Made by a program: the position numbers and the translations under genes. A stretch of 47,673 bases of DNA from DASZYF01 sp035545535 (GTDB lineage: Bacteria > Actinomycetota > Actinomycetes > Mycobacteriales > CAJCIY01): assembly GCA_035545535.1 (NCBI GenBank), contig DASZYF010000219.1, positions 1 to 47,673 of the forward strand, in the 5' to 3' direction. Shown here piece by piece: positions 1 to 8,248 of this stretch (positions are counted from its first letter, which is position 1; each line of letters begins with the position of its first letter). The notes under the pieces are model-generated. The model was not told where the DNA came from, made no database searches, and saw only the letters and a list, made by a program, of their open reading frames with translations.

Positions 1-804
1 GATGAGCCCGGCGCGCACGCCGCGGTCGGCCAAGAGCCCGCGCGGGATCAACGGCTCGCGCACCCGCCGCTCGGCCAGCACGTAGCCGGCGGCGGCGACG
101 CCGGCCGCGACGAACGCGCCGATGACGGCGCCCGAGCGGAAGCCCTTGTCCTGCGCGTCGATCAGCGCCCACGAGACGCCACCCACCGCGACCGCGCCGA
201 GCACCAGGCCGGCCGGGTCGAGACGCCGCCGCTCGGGGTCGTGGCTCTCGGGCACGTAGATGACCGCGAGCACGAGGCACGCGACGGCGAGCGGGATGTT
301 CGCGATGAACACCGCGCGCCAGCCGCCGAGCTCGACGAGCAGGCCACCGACCACCGGTCCGAACGCCAGCGCGAGCCCGCTGACGGCGGCCCACACCCCG
401 AGCGCGCGGGCGCGCCGCTTCTCGTCGTCGTACTCCTGACGGATGACCGCGAGCGTCGCCGGCTCCGACAGCGCGGCGCCGAGGCCTTGCACGATGCGGC
501 CGATGCGCAACCCGTCCCAGCCGCCGTGCGGGTCGGTGACGACCGTGATGAGTGAGCCCGCCGCGAAGATGACGAGGCCGATGAGCAGCAGCCGGCGCCG
601 CCCCAGACGGTCGGCGAGCACGCCGCCGGTGAGCATGAGCGAGGTGAACACGACGAGGTAGCCGTTCACGACCCACTGCAGGTCGGCGATCGTGACCGGC
701 TTGTGCTGCTGCAGGTCGGGCAGCGCGACCGACACCACGGTCGTGTCGAGCATCGTCACGAACAGCGCCGCGCAGAGCGCGAACAGCATGCGGCGCTGCT
801 TCAC
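1..804 (-). CDS. DHA2-type MFS drug exporter, N-terminal part
   Basis: Proton-driven multidrug-type exporter of the major facilitator superfamily, inner membrane. 268 codons are visible and the frame is open at the left edge, so the C-terminal helices are missing. The first helix carries LDTTVVSVALPDL, the classic motif at the start of DHA2/14-TMS exporters. The loop motif GGVLADRLGRRR (motif A) follows near residue 60, and the RIVQGLGAAL and GPVVGGLL segments are the motif B and motif C regions. The start is GTG at 804; the nearby ATG at 813 runs into a stop after three codons. A GGAG lies about 12 bases upstream. It follows the REC-GGDEF-EAL gene by 26 bases on the same strand and may be cotranscribed. 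The substrate cannot be read from the sequence. Confidence 0.85.
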   Translation of the reverse strand, partial: MKQRRMLFALCAALFVTMLDTTVVSVALPDLQQHKPVTIADLQWVVNGYLVVFTSLMLTGGVLADRLGRRRLLLIGLVIFAAGSLITVVTDPHGGWDGLRIGRIVQGLGAALSEPATLAVIRQEYDDEKRRARALGVWAAVSGLALAFGPVVGGLLVELGGWRAVFIANIPLAVACLVLAVIYVPESHDPERRRLDPAGLVLGAVAVGGVSWALIDAQDKGFRSGAVIGAFVAAGVAAAGYVLAERRVREPLIPRGLLADRGVRAGLI

Positions 805-830
805 GCACCCATCCTGCTCCGAGTGGGTGC

Positions 831-2816
831 TCAGATGCGGATGACAGGCACGGTGGTCGCCGCACCGGCGAGGAGCAGCTCCAACGACTCGGTCGGCATC
901 GGCCGGTGCACGCCGAAGCCCTGCACGACCCGGCAGCCGAGCACCCGCAGGGCGTCACGCTGCTCCTCGGTCTCCACCCCTTCGGCGACCGACACGAGGC
1001 CCATCGCGTCCGCGAGGTGCACGCACGTGCGGACGATCGCGGCGTCCTGCGCGCTCTGGCTCATGCCGCGCACGAACGATCCGTCGACCTTCAGGTGGTC
1101 GAACGGGAGGTGACGCAGCCGCTGCAGCGACGAGAAACCGGTGCCGAAGTCGTCGATCGCGAGCTTGATGCCGCTGTCGTGCAGCGGCTGCAGGATGTCG
1201 GCGAGCGCGTGGTCGAGGACGAGCGCGCCTTCGGTGATCTCCAGACCGAGCCGCACGGCGGGCAGCCGGGAGATCGTCAGGGCCGCGCCCACCGCCTCCG
1301 CGAGCCCCGGGTGCTCGAGCTGCCGCGACGACACGTTCACCCATGTCGTCCACTCCGGACCGACGAGGCCCGCGTCCAGCCAGCGCCGGGTGTCGGCGCA
1401 CGCGCGCAGCAGCACCCACGCGCCGATCGCGATGATCTGCCCGCTCTCCTCGGCGACCGCGAGGAACTCGCTGGGTCCCTGCAGGCCGCGCTCGGGGCTG
1501 TTCCAGCGAAGCAGCGCCTCGACACCGATCGTCTCGCCGGTGTCGAGGTCGACGAGCGGCTGGTAGTGCAGCAGCAGCTCGCCGGCGCGCGTCGCGTCGA
1601 CGAGTGCGCGCTCGGTCTCGAGCCGCGCGACGAGGGACGCGCGGATGCTGTCGTCGAACAGCTCGTAGCGGCCCTTGCCGCCTTCCTTCGCGCGGTACAT
1701 CGCCGCGTCAGCGTCGGTGAGCAGCGACTCGGCGGCCACCTGCGAGGTTCGGGCGGTCGCCACGCCGACGCTCGCGCCGAGCCAGTGCTCGCCGTCGCGG
1801 CACGCGAACGGCTTCTCGAAGATCGACAGCAGGTGCTCCGCCACGCGGATCGCCTCGTCCGCGTCCGCGAGGTTCTCCACCAGCACGATGAACTCGTCAC
1901 CCCCGAAGCGGGCCACGGTGTCCGCTCGCCGGACCAGCGCGCCCAGGCGGTCGGCGACCGCGACGAGCAGCTCGTCGCCGACGTTGTGCCCGAGCGAGTC
2001 GTTGACGACCTTGAACCGGTCGAGGTCGATGAAGAACACCGCGACGGTCGCCTGCGTCCGCTCGATGCGGCCGAGCGCGAGGCGCAGCCGCTCGAGGAGC
2101 AACGCGCGGTTCGGCAGCCCCGTCAGCGAGTCGTGCAGTGCCTGGTGCGCCAGCTGCCACTCGACGCGGCTGCGCTCGATCGCGTAGGTGATCGCCCGCT
2201 CGAGCGAGTCGGCGTCGAGGTCGCCCTTGATGAGGTAGTCCTGCGCGCCGCGACGCACGGCCTCCACACCGACGCCGGAGTCGTCGACTCCGGTGACGAC
2301 GATGATCGGCAGGTCGGGCGCCTGCGCGCGCAGCGTGACGAGCGCTTCGAGCAGCGCCGCGTCCGGGAGCGTGAGGTCCACGACGGCACAGGCCGGGTTC
2401 GAGTCGCGGACGGCGGCGCAGGCCTCGGCGAGCGACGTCGCCCGGCGCACGTCCCACTCGATGCGCGGGCGGTGCGCGAGCAGCGCGGTCAGCAGGTCGT
2501 ACTGATCGTCGTCGTCCTCGACGACGAGGAGCTGCTGGCGGGTCAGCGGACGGGACGCGGCGGGGGAGGGCCCGCTCCCCGACTGCGGCATCGACATCTC
2601 GTGCAACGAGGTGACGAGCGCACCCATCTGCTCGACGTTGCGGGCCAGCCGCTCGAGGTGGGACTGCGCGGTCTCGAGCGGGAGGTCGGCGACCTCATCG
2701 GCGACGAGGGTGGCGAAGCCGGCGACGACCGCGGCACGGCTCTTCAGCTCGTGCCGCAGGCGCGATGCATCAGCCGGGGCGTCGCTGGCTCCGGGGACGC
2801 CGGGGGCATCGTCCAC
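831..2816 (-). CDS. REC-GGDEF-EAL cyclic-di-GMP protein with a DHp-like N-terminus
   Basis: Response-regulator-type protein of cyclic-di-GMP turnover, 661 residues, cytoplasmic. Order: a helical segment at about 18-75 containing RHELKSR, which resembles a histidine-kinase H-box (His22) although no ATPase domain follows; a receiver at about 95-215 with the acidic pocket EDDDD, phospho-acceptor Asp147 (VVDLTLPD) and Lys197; GGDEF at about 225-385 with GGDEF intact at 305-309 and DxLTGLPNR before it; EAL at about 395-650 with EALLRW and IDDFGTGFSSL intact. Both catalytic domains therefore look active by motif, and which activity dominates cannot be said. It lies downstream of a receiver-only gene and two kinases, its likely phosphate sources. 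The next gene (MFS) follows on the same strand. Confidence 0.93.
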   Translation of the reverse strand: MDDAPGVPGASDAPADASRLRHELKSRAAVVAGFATLVADEVADLPLETAQSHLERLARNVEQMGALVTSLHEMSMPQSGSGPSPAASRPLTRQQLLVVEDDDDQYDLLTALLAHRPRIEWDVRRATSLAEACAAVRDSNPACAVVDLTLPDAALLEALVTLRAQAPDLPIIVVTGVDDSGVGVEAVRRGAQDYLIKGDLDADSLERAITYAIERSRVEWQLAHQALHDSLTGLPNRALLLERLRLALGRIERTQATVAVFFIDLDRFKVVNDSLGHNVGDELLVAVADRLGALVRRADTVARFGGDEFIVLVENLADADEAIRVAEHLLSIFEKPFACRDGEHWLGASVGVATARTSQVAAESLLTDADAAMYRAKEGGKGRYELFDDSIRASLVARLETERALVDATRAGELLLHYQPLVDLDTGETIGVEALLRWNSPERGLQGPSEFLAVAEESGQIIAIGAWVLLRACADTRRWLDAGLVGPEWTTWVNVSSRQLEHPGLAEAVGAALTISRLPAVRLGLEITEGALVLDHALADILQPLHDSGIKLAIDDFGTGFSSLQRLRHLPFDHLKVDGSFVRGMSQSAQDAAIVRTCVHLADAMGLVSVAEGVETEEQRDALRVLGCRVVQGFGVHRPMPTESLELLLAGAATTVPVIRI

Positions 2817-2862
2817 GCCCCCAGTCTCGGGGCAGGGGTCGTCACGCGGAATGACTAAGCCA

Positions 2863-2883
2863 GGTCATGCGGCACGCATGACC
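2863..2883. terminator. short hairpin between two minus-strand genes
   Basis: An 8-bp perfect inverted repeat (2863-2870 GGTCATGC with 2876-2883 GCATGACC) with a 5-base loop. It lies in the gap between the end of the receiver gene and the start of the REC-GGDEF-EAL gene. No T-tract follows. It could be a weak terminator or a processing site separating the two genes; the function is inference. Confidence 0.3.
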
Positions 2884-2905
2884 CGATCGGGTGACGCGGG
2901 CCGGA

Positions 2906-3334
2906 TCAGCCCCGAGCGGCGACGATGTCCTTGATGATGCCGGGCAGCTGCCGAACGTCCTTCTTGGGCACGCAGCCGGCGACGCCGAGGCGCTTCGCCT
3001 GGGCCACGAGGTCGGCGTTGAGGTAGGCGCTGAACAGCACGATCACCTGGTCCGGCATCTCGCTGAGGATCTGCTCGGCCACCTCGAGACCGCTCGAACC
3101 GGGCATCTGGTTGTCGAGGATGATCACCGACGGGATGGGGGGCGGGTCGAGGTCGCGCCACATCTGCAGCGCCTCGTCACCGTCACCCGCCTCGCCCACG
3201 ACGACCAGGCCGGCGCGCTCGAGGAACGCCCGCGCCACCATGCGCATGTCCGGGGCATCGTCGACGACGAGGATGGTCACGCCGGTCGCCACCTCCGGGT
3301 CTACGACATCGGCGGTACTCATGGTGAAGACCAC
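2906..3334 (-). CDS. single-domain response regulator (receiver only)
   Basis: CheY-like receiver of about 138-142 residues with no output domain. Visible residues are the acidic pair VVDDAPD, phospho-acceptor Asp in ILDNQMPG, the Ser of LFSAY and Lys in VPKKDV. It probably passes phosphate between the neighbouring kinases and the downstream REC-GGDEF-EAL protein or acts by protein contact. The frame opens with GTG at 3334, with GAGGAGG 10 bases upstream, and an in-frame ATG at 3322 is the alternative; I favour 3334 from the Shine-Dalgarno spacing. It lies 20 bases after the kinase at 3355-5034 on the same strand, the usual HK-RR pairing. Confidence 0.88.
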   Translation of the reverse strand: MVFTMSTADVVDPEVATGVTILVVDDAPDMRMVARAFLERAGLVVVGEAGDGDEALQMWRDLDPPPIPSVIILDNQMPGSSGLEVAEQILSEMPDQVIVLFSAYLNADLVAQAKRLGVAGCVPKKDVRQLPGIIKDIVAARG

Positions 3335-3354
3335 GCTAGCAGCGCCTCCTCGGC

Positions 3355-5034
3355 TCAGAGGGGACGTGGCGCAGTGTCGGGCTCGGGCTCATCCGCGCTG
3401 CGCGTGGCGGGTGACGCCTTCGCGATGATCGGCAGCTCGAACGTGAACGCGGTGCGCACGCCCGGCGTGCTCTCGCACCAGATGCGTCCGTGGTGCGCCT
3501 CGACGATGCGCCGCACGATGTAGAGGCCGAGGCCGGTTCCCGCCACAGATCCGTCGCGCCCGCGCACGAACTTGTCGAAGATCCTCTCGAGCGACTCGGG
3601 CCGCACACCGGGACCGCGGTCGATGACGGACACCTGCACCTTGTCGTCGACGATGGTCGTCTCGACCGCGATCGGCTCCGACGCGGGCGCGTTGTTGCGC
3701 GCGTTCTCGAGCAGGTTGGCGAGCACCTGCTGCAGCCGGTCGGGGTCGGCCTCGACGGTGATCGGCCGGCTCGGCGGCACCAGCTGCACGCGGTGCGCGG
3801 CATCGATGCCCTCGACTCCCTCCACCGCCGTGCGCAGCTCGGTCTCGAGGTCCACCGGCTGCCACACGTAGCCGAAGCGGCCGGACTCGATGCTCTCGGT
3901 GTCGAGCACGTCGCGCGTCATCGCCTGCAGACGGCGGGCGTTCGTCACCGCGCGCCGGACGGTCGTCTTGCGCCCCTCGTCGTCGAGCCCGTCCCAGTGG
4001 TCGATCGCGGTCTGCAGGAAGCCGAGGACGCCGGATACGGGCGTGCGCAGCTCGTGCGAGACGACGGAGATGAACTCCTCCTGCGACTCGTTGAGCAGCC
4101 GCAGCCGGCGTTCCTGCTCCTGGGACTCGCGCAACCGTCGCACGAGGAGCACGACGAGCGTCAGGCCGACGAGCAGGAGCAGCAGCACGAGGATCAGGCC
4201 GGCCTTCTGCAGCGGACCGGAGAGGCCGCCGACGAACTGCGACCGGTCTTCACGGAAGACCACGCGCCACCCGACGGATGGCACGTCCGCGGCGAACACC
4301 AACCGCTTGCCGAGGTGCGACTCGCCCGCGGGGACCGTCGTGTACCGCGGGTCGTCGGCGGGCTTGCCGAGGCCGGTGACGTCCGTCGTCGCGATGACGA
4401 CGCCCTTACCGTCGAGGAAGAACCACGACGCGCTCGACGCGTTGCGATCGGCGAGCTGGGCGATCTCCTGCTGGAACGACGACGTCGTCGTGAGTGCGGT
4501 CTCGAACACGAACGCACCGCGCACGCTGGTGGGCGTGGCGCCCCGGATCGCGACGACGAAGGCGTAGTTCGGCAGCTCGGTCGTCTCGCCGGACGGCGTC
4601 ACCGGGAGCGCGACGGCGGGCGTCGACGCCAGCGTCTGCTTGGCCTTGTCCCAGTCCGGCGGGGCGTACTTCGAGCCGAGCTTCCCCGGCCGGAGCAGGT
4701 AGCCGTTGACGATCGTGTCCGACGAGTCGACGAGGAACGCGCCCGACTGCGCGTTGGGGTCGACGTTGTAGCTGTTCAGCGTCTGCGTGTCGTGCGCGCT
4801 TCCGGGCGTGAGCTGCCAGGGCTGGGCGCCGAGGCCCTGCACGGCCTGCAGGCCGGACGCGACCCGCGCGTTGAAGCTGTTGGCCGTGGCCTGCACCTGG
4901 GCGAGCTTGGCGCGTTCGAGCGCCTTCGTGCCGTTGGCGTTCGCGACGCGGAGCAGCACCACGACCGCGATGGCGACGACGATCACGAGTGCGGCGGCGA
5001 TCGCGGGCGTGAGCCAGCTACGGAACCGGGACAT
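3355..5034 (-). CDS. membrane sensor histidine kinase with extracytoplasmic sensor
   Basis: Class I sensor kinase of 559 residues in the inner membrane. TM1 is at about 10-30, an outside sensor region spans about 35-275 (Cache-like by position and length, not proven), TM2 is at about 279-298, and a short coiled linker rich in E/Q/R follows. HisKA starts near 315 with the H-box SHELRTP (His327). The HATPase domain has the N box ANLLENARNNAP, G1 DRGPGVRPE and G2 GTGLGLYIV. All catalytic motifs are intact. Its start overlaps the 3' end of the preceding kinase gene by 17 bases, so the two kinases are translationally coupled. The receiver gene just downstream is the obvious partner. The ligand is unknown. 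Confidence 0.92.
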   Translation of the reverse strand: MSRFRSWLTPAIAAALVIVVAIAVVVLLRVANANGTKALERAKLAQVQATANSFNARVASGLQAVQGLGAQPWQLTPGSAHDTQTLNSYNVDPNAQSGAFLVDSSDTIVNGYLLRPGKLGSKYAPPDWDKAKQTLASTPAVALPVTPSGETTELPNYAFVVAIRGATPTSVRGAFVFETALTTTSSFQQEIAQLADRNASSASWFFLDGKGVVIATTDVTGLGKPADDPRYTTVPAGESHLGKRLVFAADVPSVGWRVVFREDRSQFVGGLSGPLQKAGLILVLLLLLVGLTLVVLLVRRLRESQEQERRLRLLNESQEEFISVVSHELRTPVSGVLGFLQTAIDHWDGLDDEGRKTTVRRAVTNARRLQAMTRDVLDTESIESGRFGYVWQPVDLETELRTAVEGVEGIDAAHRVQLVPPSRPITVEADPDRLQQVLANLLENARNNAPASEPIAVETTIVDDKVQVSVIDRGPGVRPESLERIFDKFVRGRDGSVAGTGLGLYIVRRIVEAHHGRIWCESTPGVRTAFTFELPIIAKASPATRSADEPEPDTAPRPL

Positions 5035-6907
5035 GCGGCGCCCCTTCCTCCGGGTTGCTGATGGTCGTGGCCGCGAGCGGGAACGAGACGGTGAACCGCG
5101 CGCCGGTGCCGTGGGCCGCCTGGCTGACGGTCACCTGCGCGCCCATCGACGCGGCGAACTCGGACACGATCGCGAGCCCCATGCCGGCGCCGCGCGTGCG
5201 GGCGACCGAGTCGTCCTGCCCGCGGTAGAAGCGGCTGAAGATCCGCTCACGGTCGGCCTCGGGGACGCCCTGGCCCTGGTCGTCCACGTGCAGGAGCACC
5301 CGGTCGCCGTCGGCGGCGACCACGACGGTGACCGTCGAGTCGCTGGGCGAGTACTTCGCGGCGTTGCCGACCAGGTTCGTGACGATGCGCTCGATCGCCG
5401 AGCGCGAACCGCGGATCGGGTAGCCCTCCGGCAGACGGGCGACGAGGCGATGGTCGGCGTAGACGTCGGAGTGGTCGGCGAGCGTGTCGTGCACGGCCGC
5501 GCCGAGGTCGAACACCTCGTCGGCCATCGGCAGCACCCCGCGCTCCAGCCGGGAGAAGTCGAGCAGATCTTCGATCAGGGCGTCGAGCGAGCGCGCGTTG
5601 GCGTGGATGCGTTCGGCGTACAGGCGGCCGTCCTCGCCGGTCATGTCGTCCCACTGCTCGAGCAGCAGCGACGAGAAGCCCACGATGGCGACGACCGGCG
5701 TCCGCAGCTCGTGCGACGCGGTCGCGAGGAAGACGGTCTTCAGCTCGTCGACGGCGCGCATGCGCTGCACGAGGTCGCGCTGCTGCGCGAACGACTCGGC
5801 GTTGGCGAGCGCCGCGCCGAGCAGCTCGCTCGCGGTCGTGAGCGCGCGCAGGTCGCCCCCGGTGAGTGGCTCACCCGCGACGACGCGCAGGACGCCGAGC
5901 ACACGGCCGCCGCGGGACAGCGGAAGGGCGAACGTCGCGTGCCGCGGCAGCTCCTCCGGAAGGACGGGGGGAGGTGAGGCGTCAGCGTCCGGAGGGCTTC
6001 CCCACGAGAACAGCGCGCGCTCGCGACCCTCGTACGGGCGGGACAGGCTCACGCCTTCGAGGCCGAGGCTCTCCGCGAGGTGGGCGACGGCGGCAGGCAC
6101 GACGTCGGCGAGGTCGAGGCTGCCCTGCACGACGGGCGCGAGCCCGGCGACCAGGCTGCTGTCCCGCTCCAGGCGCGCGCGCTCCGTCGCCGCGGCCACC
6201 TCGCGGCGACTGCGCACCGTGAGGTGGGCGGATGCCGCGAGCGCGACCCCGAGCACTGCGAGCACCTCGAACCACGCGACTCCGGGCTCGCCGGGCGCGC
6301 GCTGCCACATCACCAGGCGCCAACCGGGGGCGACCGTCGGATCGATCGCCACGGCGAAGGACCGGGCGCCGTGGGGCTGCGGACCCGGCTGCGCCGAGAC
6401 GATGCGGTGCGGTCCGGCGATCAGCACGCCGCCGTCGGCCGGCGCGAGGTCGGCGATCGAGGGGCCGAGCGCGAGCGGCACGACGAGGTAGCCCGTCACC
6501 GCGGCCCGCCGCTCGGCGCTCGTGGCGGGCGGCACCGCCGTCCGGTAGGTCGCGACGACGACGGACGGTGGGTTCGCGGTGTCGTCGAGCATCGCCTTGC
6601 CCGAGTCGCGGACCTGGATGAGCGCGTCCGGATCGGCCCCACCCTGGGCCGCCTGGTCGATCGTCAAGGACTTCGCCGTAGGGCCGCCGGCCGCGGCGGT
6701 GTCGAGCGCCATCTGCAGCGCGGCGGTTGCATCGGACAGCGATGCAGCGGCGGCGGCGCGCACGTCACGGTCAACCGCGAGGCGCGCGTTGTCCTGCTCG
6801 TTCCGCACCAGCACGACGGCGAGCACGGCTCCGACGATCAGCGGAGCCACTGCGAGCGCGACGATGCGCACGCGTCGGGGAGATGCGCCCGCTGGCACAA
6901 GCGTCAT
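5018..6907 (-). CDS. membrane sensor histidine kinase with GAF-like domain
   Basis: Sensor kinase of 629 residues. TM1 is at about 14-34, followed by an outside region to about 205 and TM2 at about 208-228. A cytoplasmic region of about 240-380 looks like a GAF domain by position and pattern (moderate confidence). HisKA follows with SHELRTPVVAIVGF, then HATPase with the N box TNLVGNAAKYSP, G1 DDQGQGVPE and G2 GAGMGLAIV. The ATG at 6907 fits the signal-anchor. It lies 43 bases downstream of a receiver-only gene (6951-7304) and overlaps the next kinase by 17 bases, so the block reads receiver, kinase, kinase, receiver, c-di-GMP protein. Confidence 0.92.
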   Translation of the reverse strand: MTLVPAGASPRRVRIVALAVAPLIVGAVLAVVLVRNEQDNARLAVDRDVRAAAAASLSDATAALQMALDTAAAGGPTAKSLTIDQAAQGGADPDALIQVRDSGKAMLDDTANPPSVVVATYRTAVPPATSAERRAAVTGYLVVPLALGPSIADLAPADGGVLIAGPHRIVSAQPGPQPHGARSFAVAIDPTVAPGWRLVMWQRAPGEPGVAWFEVLAVLGVALAASAHLTVRSRREVAAATERARLERDSSLVAGLAPVVQGSLDLADVVPAAVAHLAESLGLEGVSLSRPYEGRERALFSWGSPPDADASPPPVLPEELPRHATFALPLSRGGRVLGVLRVVAGEPLTGGDLRALTTASELLGAALANAESFAQQRDLVQRMRAVDELKTVFLATASHELRTPVVAIVGFSSLLLEQWDDMTGEDGRLYAERIHANARSLDALIEDLLDFSRLERGVLPMADEVFDLGAAVHDTLADHSDVYADHRLVARLPEGYPIRGSRSAIERIVTNLVGNAAKYSPSDSTVTVVVAADGDRVLLHVDDQGQGVPEADRERIFSRFYRGQDDSVARTRGAGMGLAIVSEFAASMGAQVTVSQAAHGTGARFTVSFPLAATTISNPEEGAPHVPVP

Positions 6908-6950
6908 GATGCACCGCGCCTGCGCGCTCGCGGGCGCCGAACGACGGCCA

Positions 6951-7304
6951 TCACCCGCGCACGGCCGCGCGCAACGTCCGAAGGTTCCCCTTTGGCAGGA
7001 AAGGGACGCCCAGGTCGGCGGCCGCGCGGACGAGCTCCACGCTCTGGTAGTTGCTGTAGATCACGAGCCGGAGGTCGGGGCGGTCGTCCCGCAGCCGGGC
7101 CGCGACCAGCAGTCCGTTGGGGCCGGGCGGCATGCGGTAGTCCAGGACGACGACGTCGGGTCCGAACTGCTCCACGAGCGCGAGGGCGGTGTCCCCGTCG
7201 GTTGCTCCCTGCACGACGTGGCCCTCGAGCGCGAGGTCGAGCAGCGCGAGCTCGAGGGCGTCGGGGTCGTTGTCGGCGACGAGGACCCGGACCACGGAGC
7301 GGAC
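6951..7304 (-). CDS. single-domain response regulator (receiver only)
   Basis: CheY-like receiver of about 115 residues. Motifs seen: acidic pocket ADNDP, phospho-acceptor Asp in VVLDYRMPPG, Ser in IYSNYQ and Lys in LPKGN. The frame stays open upstream to 7460, but that part overlaps nagB and has no family similarity. The domain begins at VVRVLVADND, so I place the start at GTG 7304, with GTG 7295 equally possible. No clear Shine-Dalgarno sequence is seen for either, so it may be leaderless or coupled to nagB. It is first of the signalling block and the likely partner of the kinase just downstream. Confidence 0.82.
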   Translation of the reverse strand, partial: VRSVVRVLVADNDPDALELALLDLALEGHVVQGATDGDTALALVEQFGPDVVVLDYRMPPGPNGLLVAARLRDDRPDLRLVIYSNYQSVELVRAAADLGVPFLPKGNLRTLRAAVRG

Positions 7305-7333
7305 ATTAGGACAGCCGCACGGACGACGTCGGC

Positions 7334-8206
7334 TCACGCCACCGCGCGTGGCGGCAACAACGATGCCGAGCCCGGGTCGAGCCACACGGTCGCGTGCGCG
7401 GTGCGGCGCAGGATGCTCGCCGGGCAGTGCGTGTCGATCGGCCCTACGAGCGCCTCGCACACGGCGCCCGCCTTGCGCTCGTTCGGCACGACACCGATCA
7501 CGCGACGGGCGCGCAGCAGCGCCGGGATGGTCAGAGTGATCGCCGTGCGCGGCACGTCGTTGACGGTGGGGAAGTGCCCTTCGCCCACCTGCTGGCGGCG
7601 GCAGGCGAGGTCCATCTCGACCTCCTTCACGTCCAGCGGGTCGTCGAAGTCGGCCACCGGCGGATCGTTGAACGCGAGGTGCCCGTTCTCGCCGATGCCC
7701 AGGCAGGTGAGGTCGACCGGGTGGTCGTGCAGCAGCGCCGTGTAGTGCTCGATCTCGTCGGCGACCGGGCCCGTGCCGTTGATGAGGTAGGCCTCCATCG
7801 GCTGCACCACCTCGACGACGCGCTCCTGGATGTAGCGCGCGAACGAGGCGGGATGCTCACGGCCGATGCCCACGTACTCATCCATGTGCAGGACGCGCAC
7901 CCGCTGCCACGGGATGTCACTGCGTGCCGTCAGCTCGGCGAGGAACACCAGCTGCGAGTTCCCGGTCGCGAGGATGACGGTGGCCTCCCCTCGCTGCGCG
8001 ATCGCCTCGCGGATGGTGGCGGAGGCGACGTCGGCCGCGTCGTGCGCGAGCTCGTCGAGGTCGCCCGCGATGCGCACCTCGAGGTCGTCGTACCGCGTGG
8101 TCTCGATCAACAGGACCGCCGTGACGACGGTGCGGGGGTGTGCGTCACGGGCGACAGTCTGTCGCGTTCGGCCGCCTCGCTGGTCCCGGCCGCTCGGACG
8201 GTTCAT
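7334..8206 (-). CDS. nagB: glucosamine-6-phosphate deaminase family protein
   Basis: NagB-family isomerase/deaminase, which converts glucosamine-6-phosphate to fructose-6-phosphate and ammonia; cytoplasmic. The signature GIGENGHLAFNDPP is complete, together with VLHMDEYVGI near the phosphate/substrate site and ATGNSQ in the N-terminal strand-loop. The start is uncertain: ATG at 8206, or TTG at 8212 with GGAGG 10 bases upstream, both give a tail of about 30 residues before the conserved domain, and TTG 8110 would give a shorter protein. It follows a PIG-L deacetylase gene on the same strand, which fits N-acetyl-amino-sugar use (deacetylate, then deaminate). Sugar-phosphate specificity is inferred from family only. 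Confidence 0.88.
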   Translation of the reverse strand: MNRPSGRDQRGGRTRQTVARDAHPRTVVTAVLLIETTRYDDLEVRIAGDLDELAHDAADVASATIREAIAQRGEATVILATGNSQLVFLAELTARSDIPWQRVRVLHMDEYVGIGREHPASFARYIQERVVEVVQPMEAYLINGTGPVADEIEHYTALLHDHPVDLTCLGIGENGHLAFNDPPVADFDDPLDVKEVEMDLACRRQQVGEGHFPTVNDVPRTAITLTIPALLRARRVIGVVPNERKAGAVCEALVGPIDTHCPASILRRTAHATVWLDPGSASLLPPRAVA

Positions 8207-8248
8207 GCACAACCGATCCGAGCCTCCGGGGAACGGCGATCGGTGTGG

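Noticed and set aside
813..813. ATG as the start of the MFS gene at the left edge
   Set aside because: It meets a TGA after three codons; the correct frame begins at GTG 804.
906..2858. A 650-codon plus-strand open frame opposite the REC-GGDEF-EAL gene
   Set aside because: It has Arg/Ala/Gly/Asp-rich, domain-less translation typical of antisense frames in GC-rich genes, and the minus-strand frame has complete motifs.
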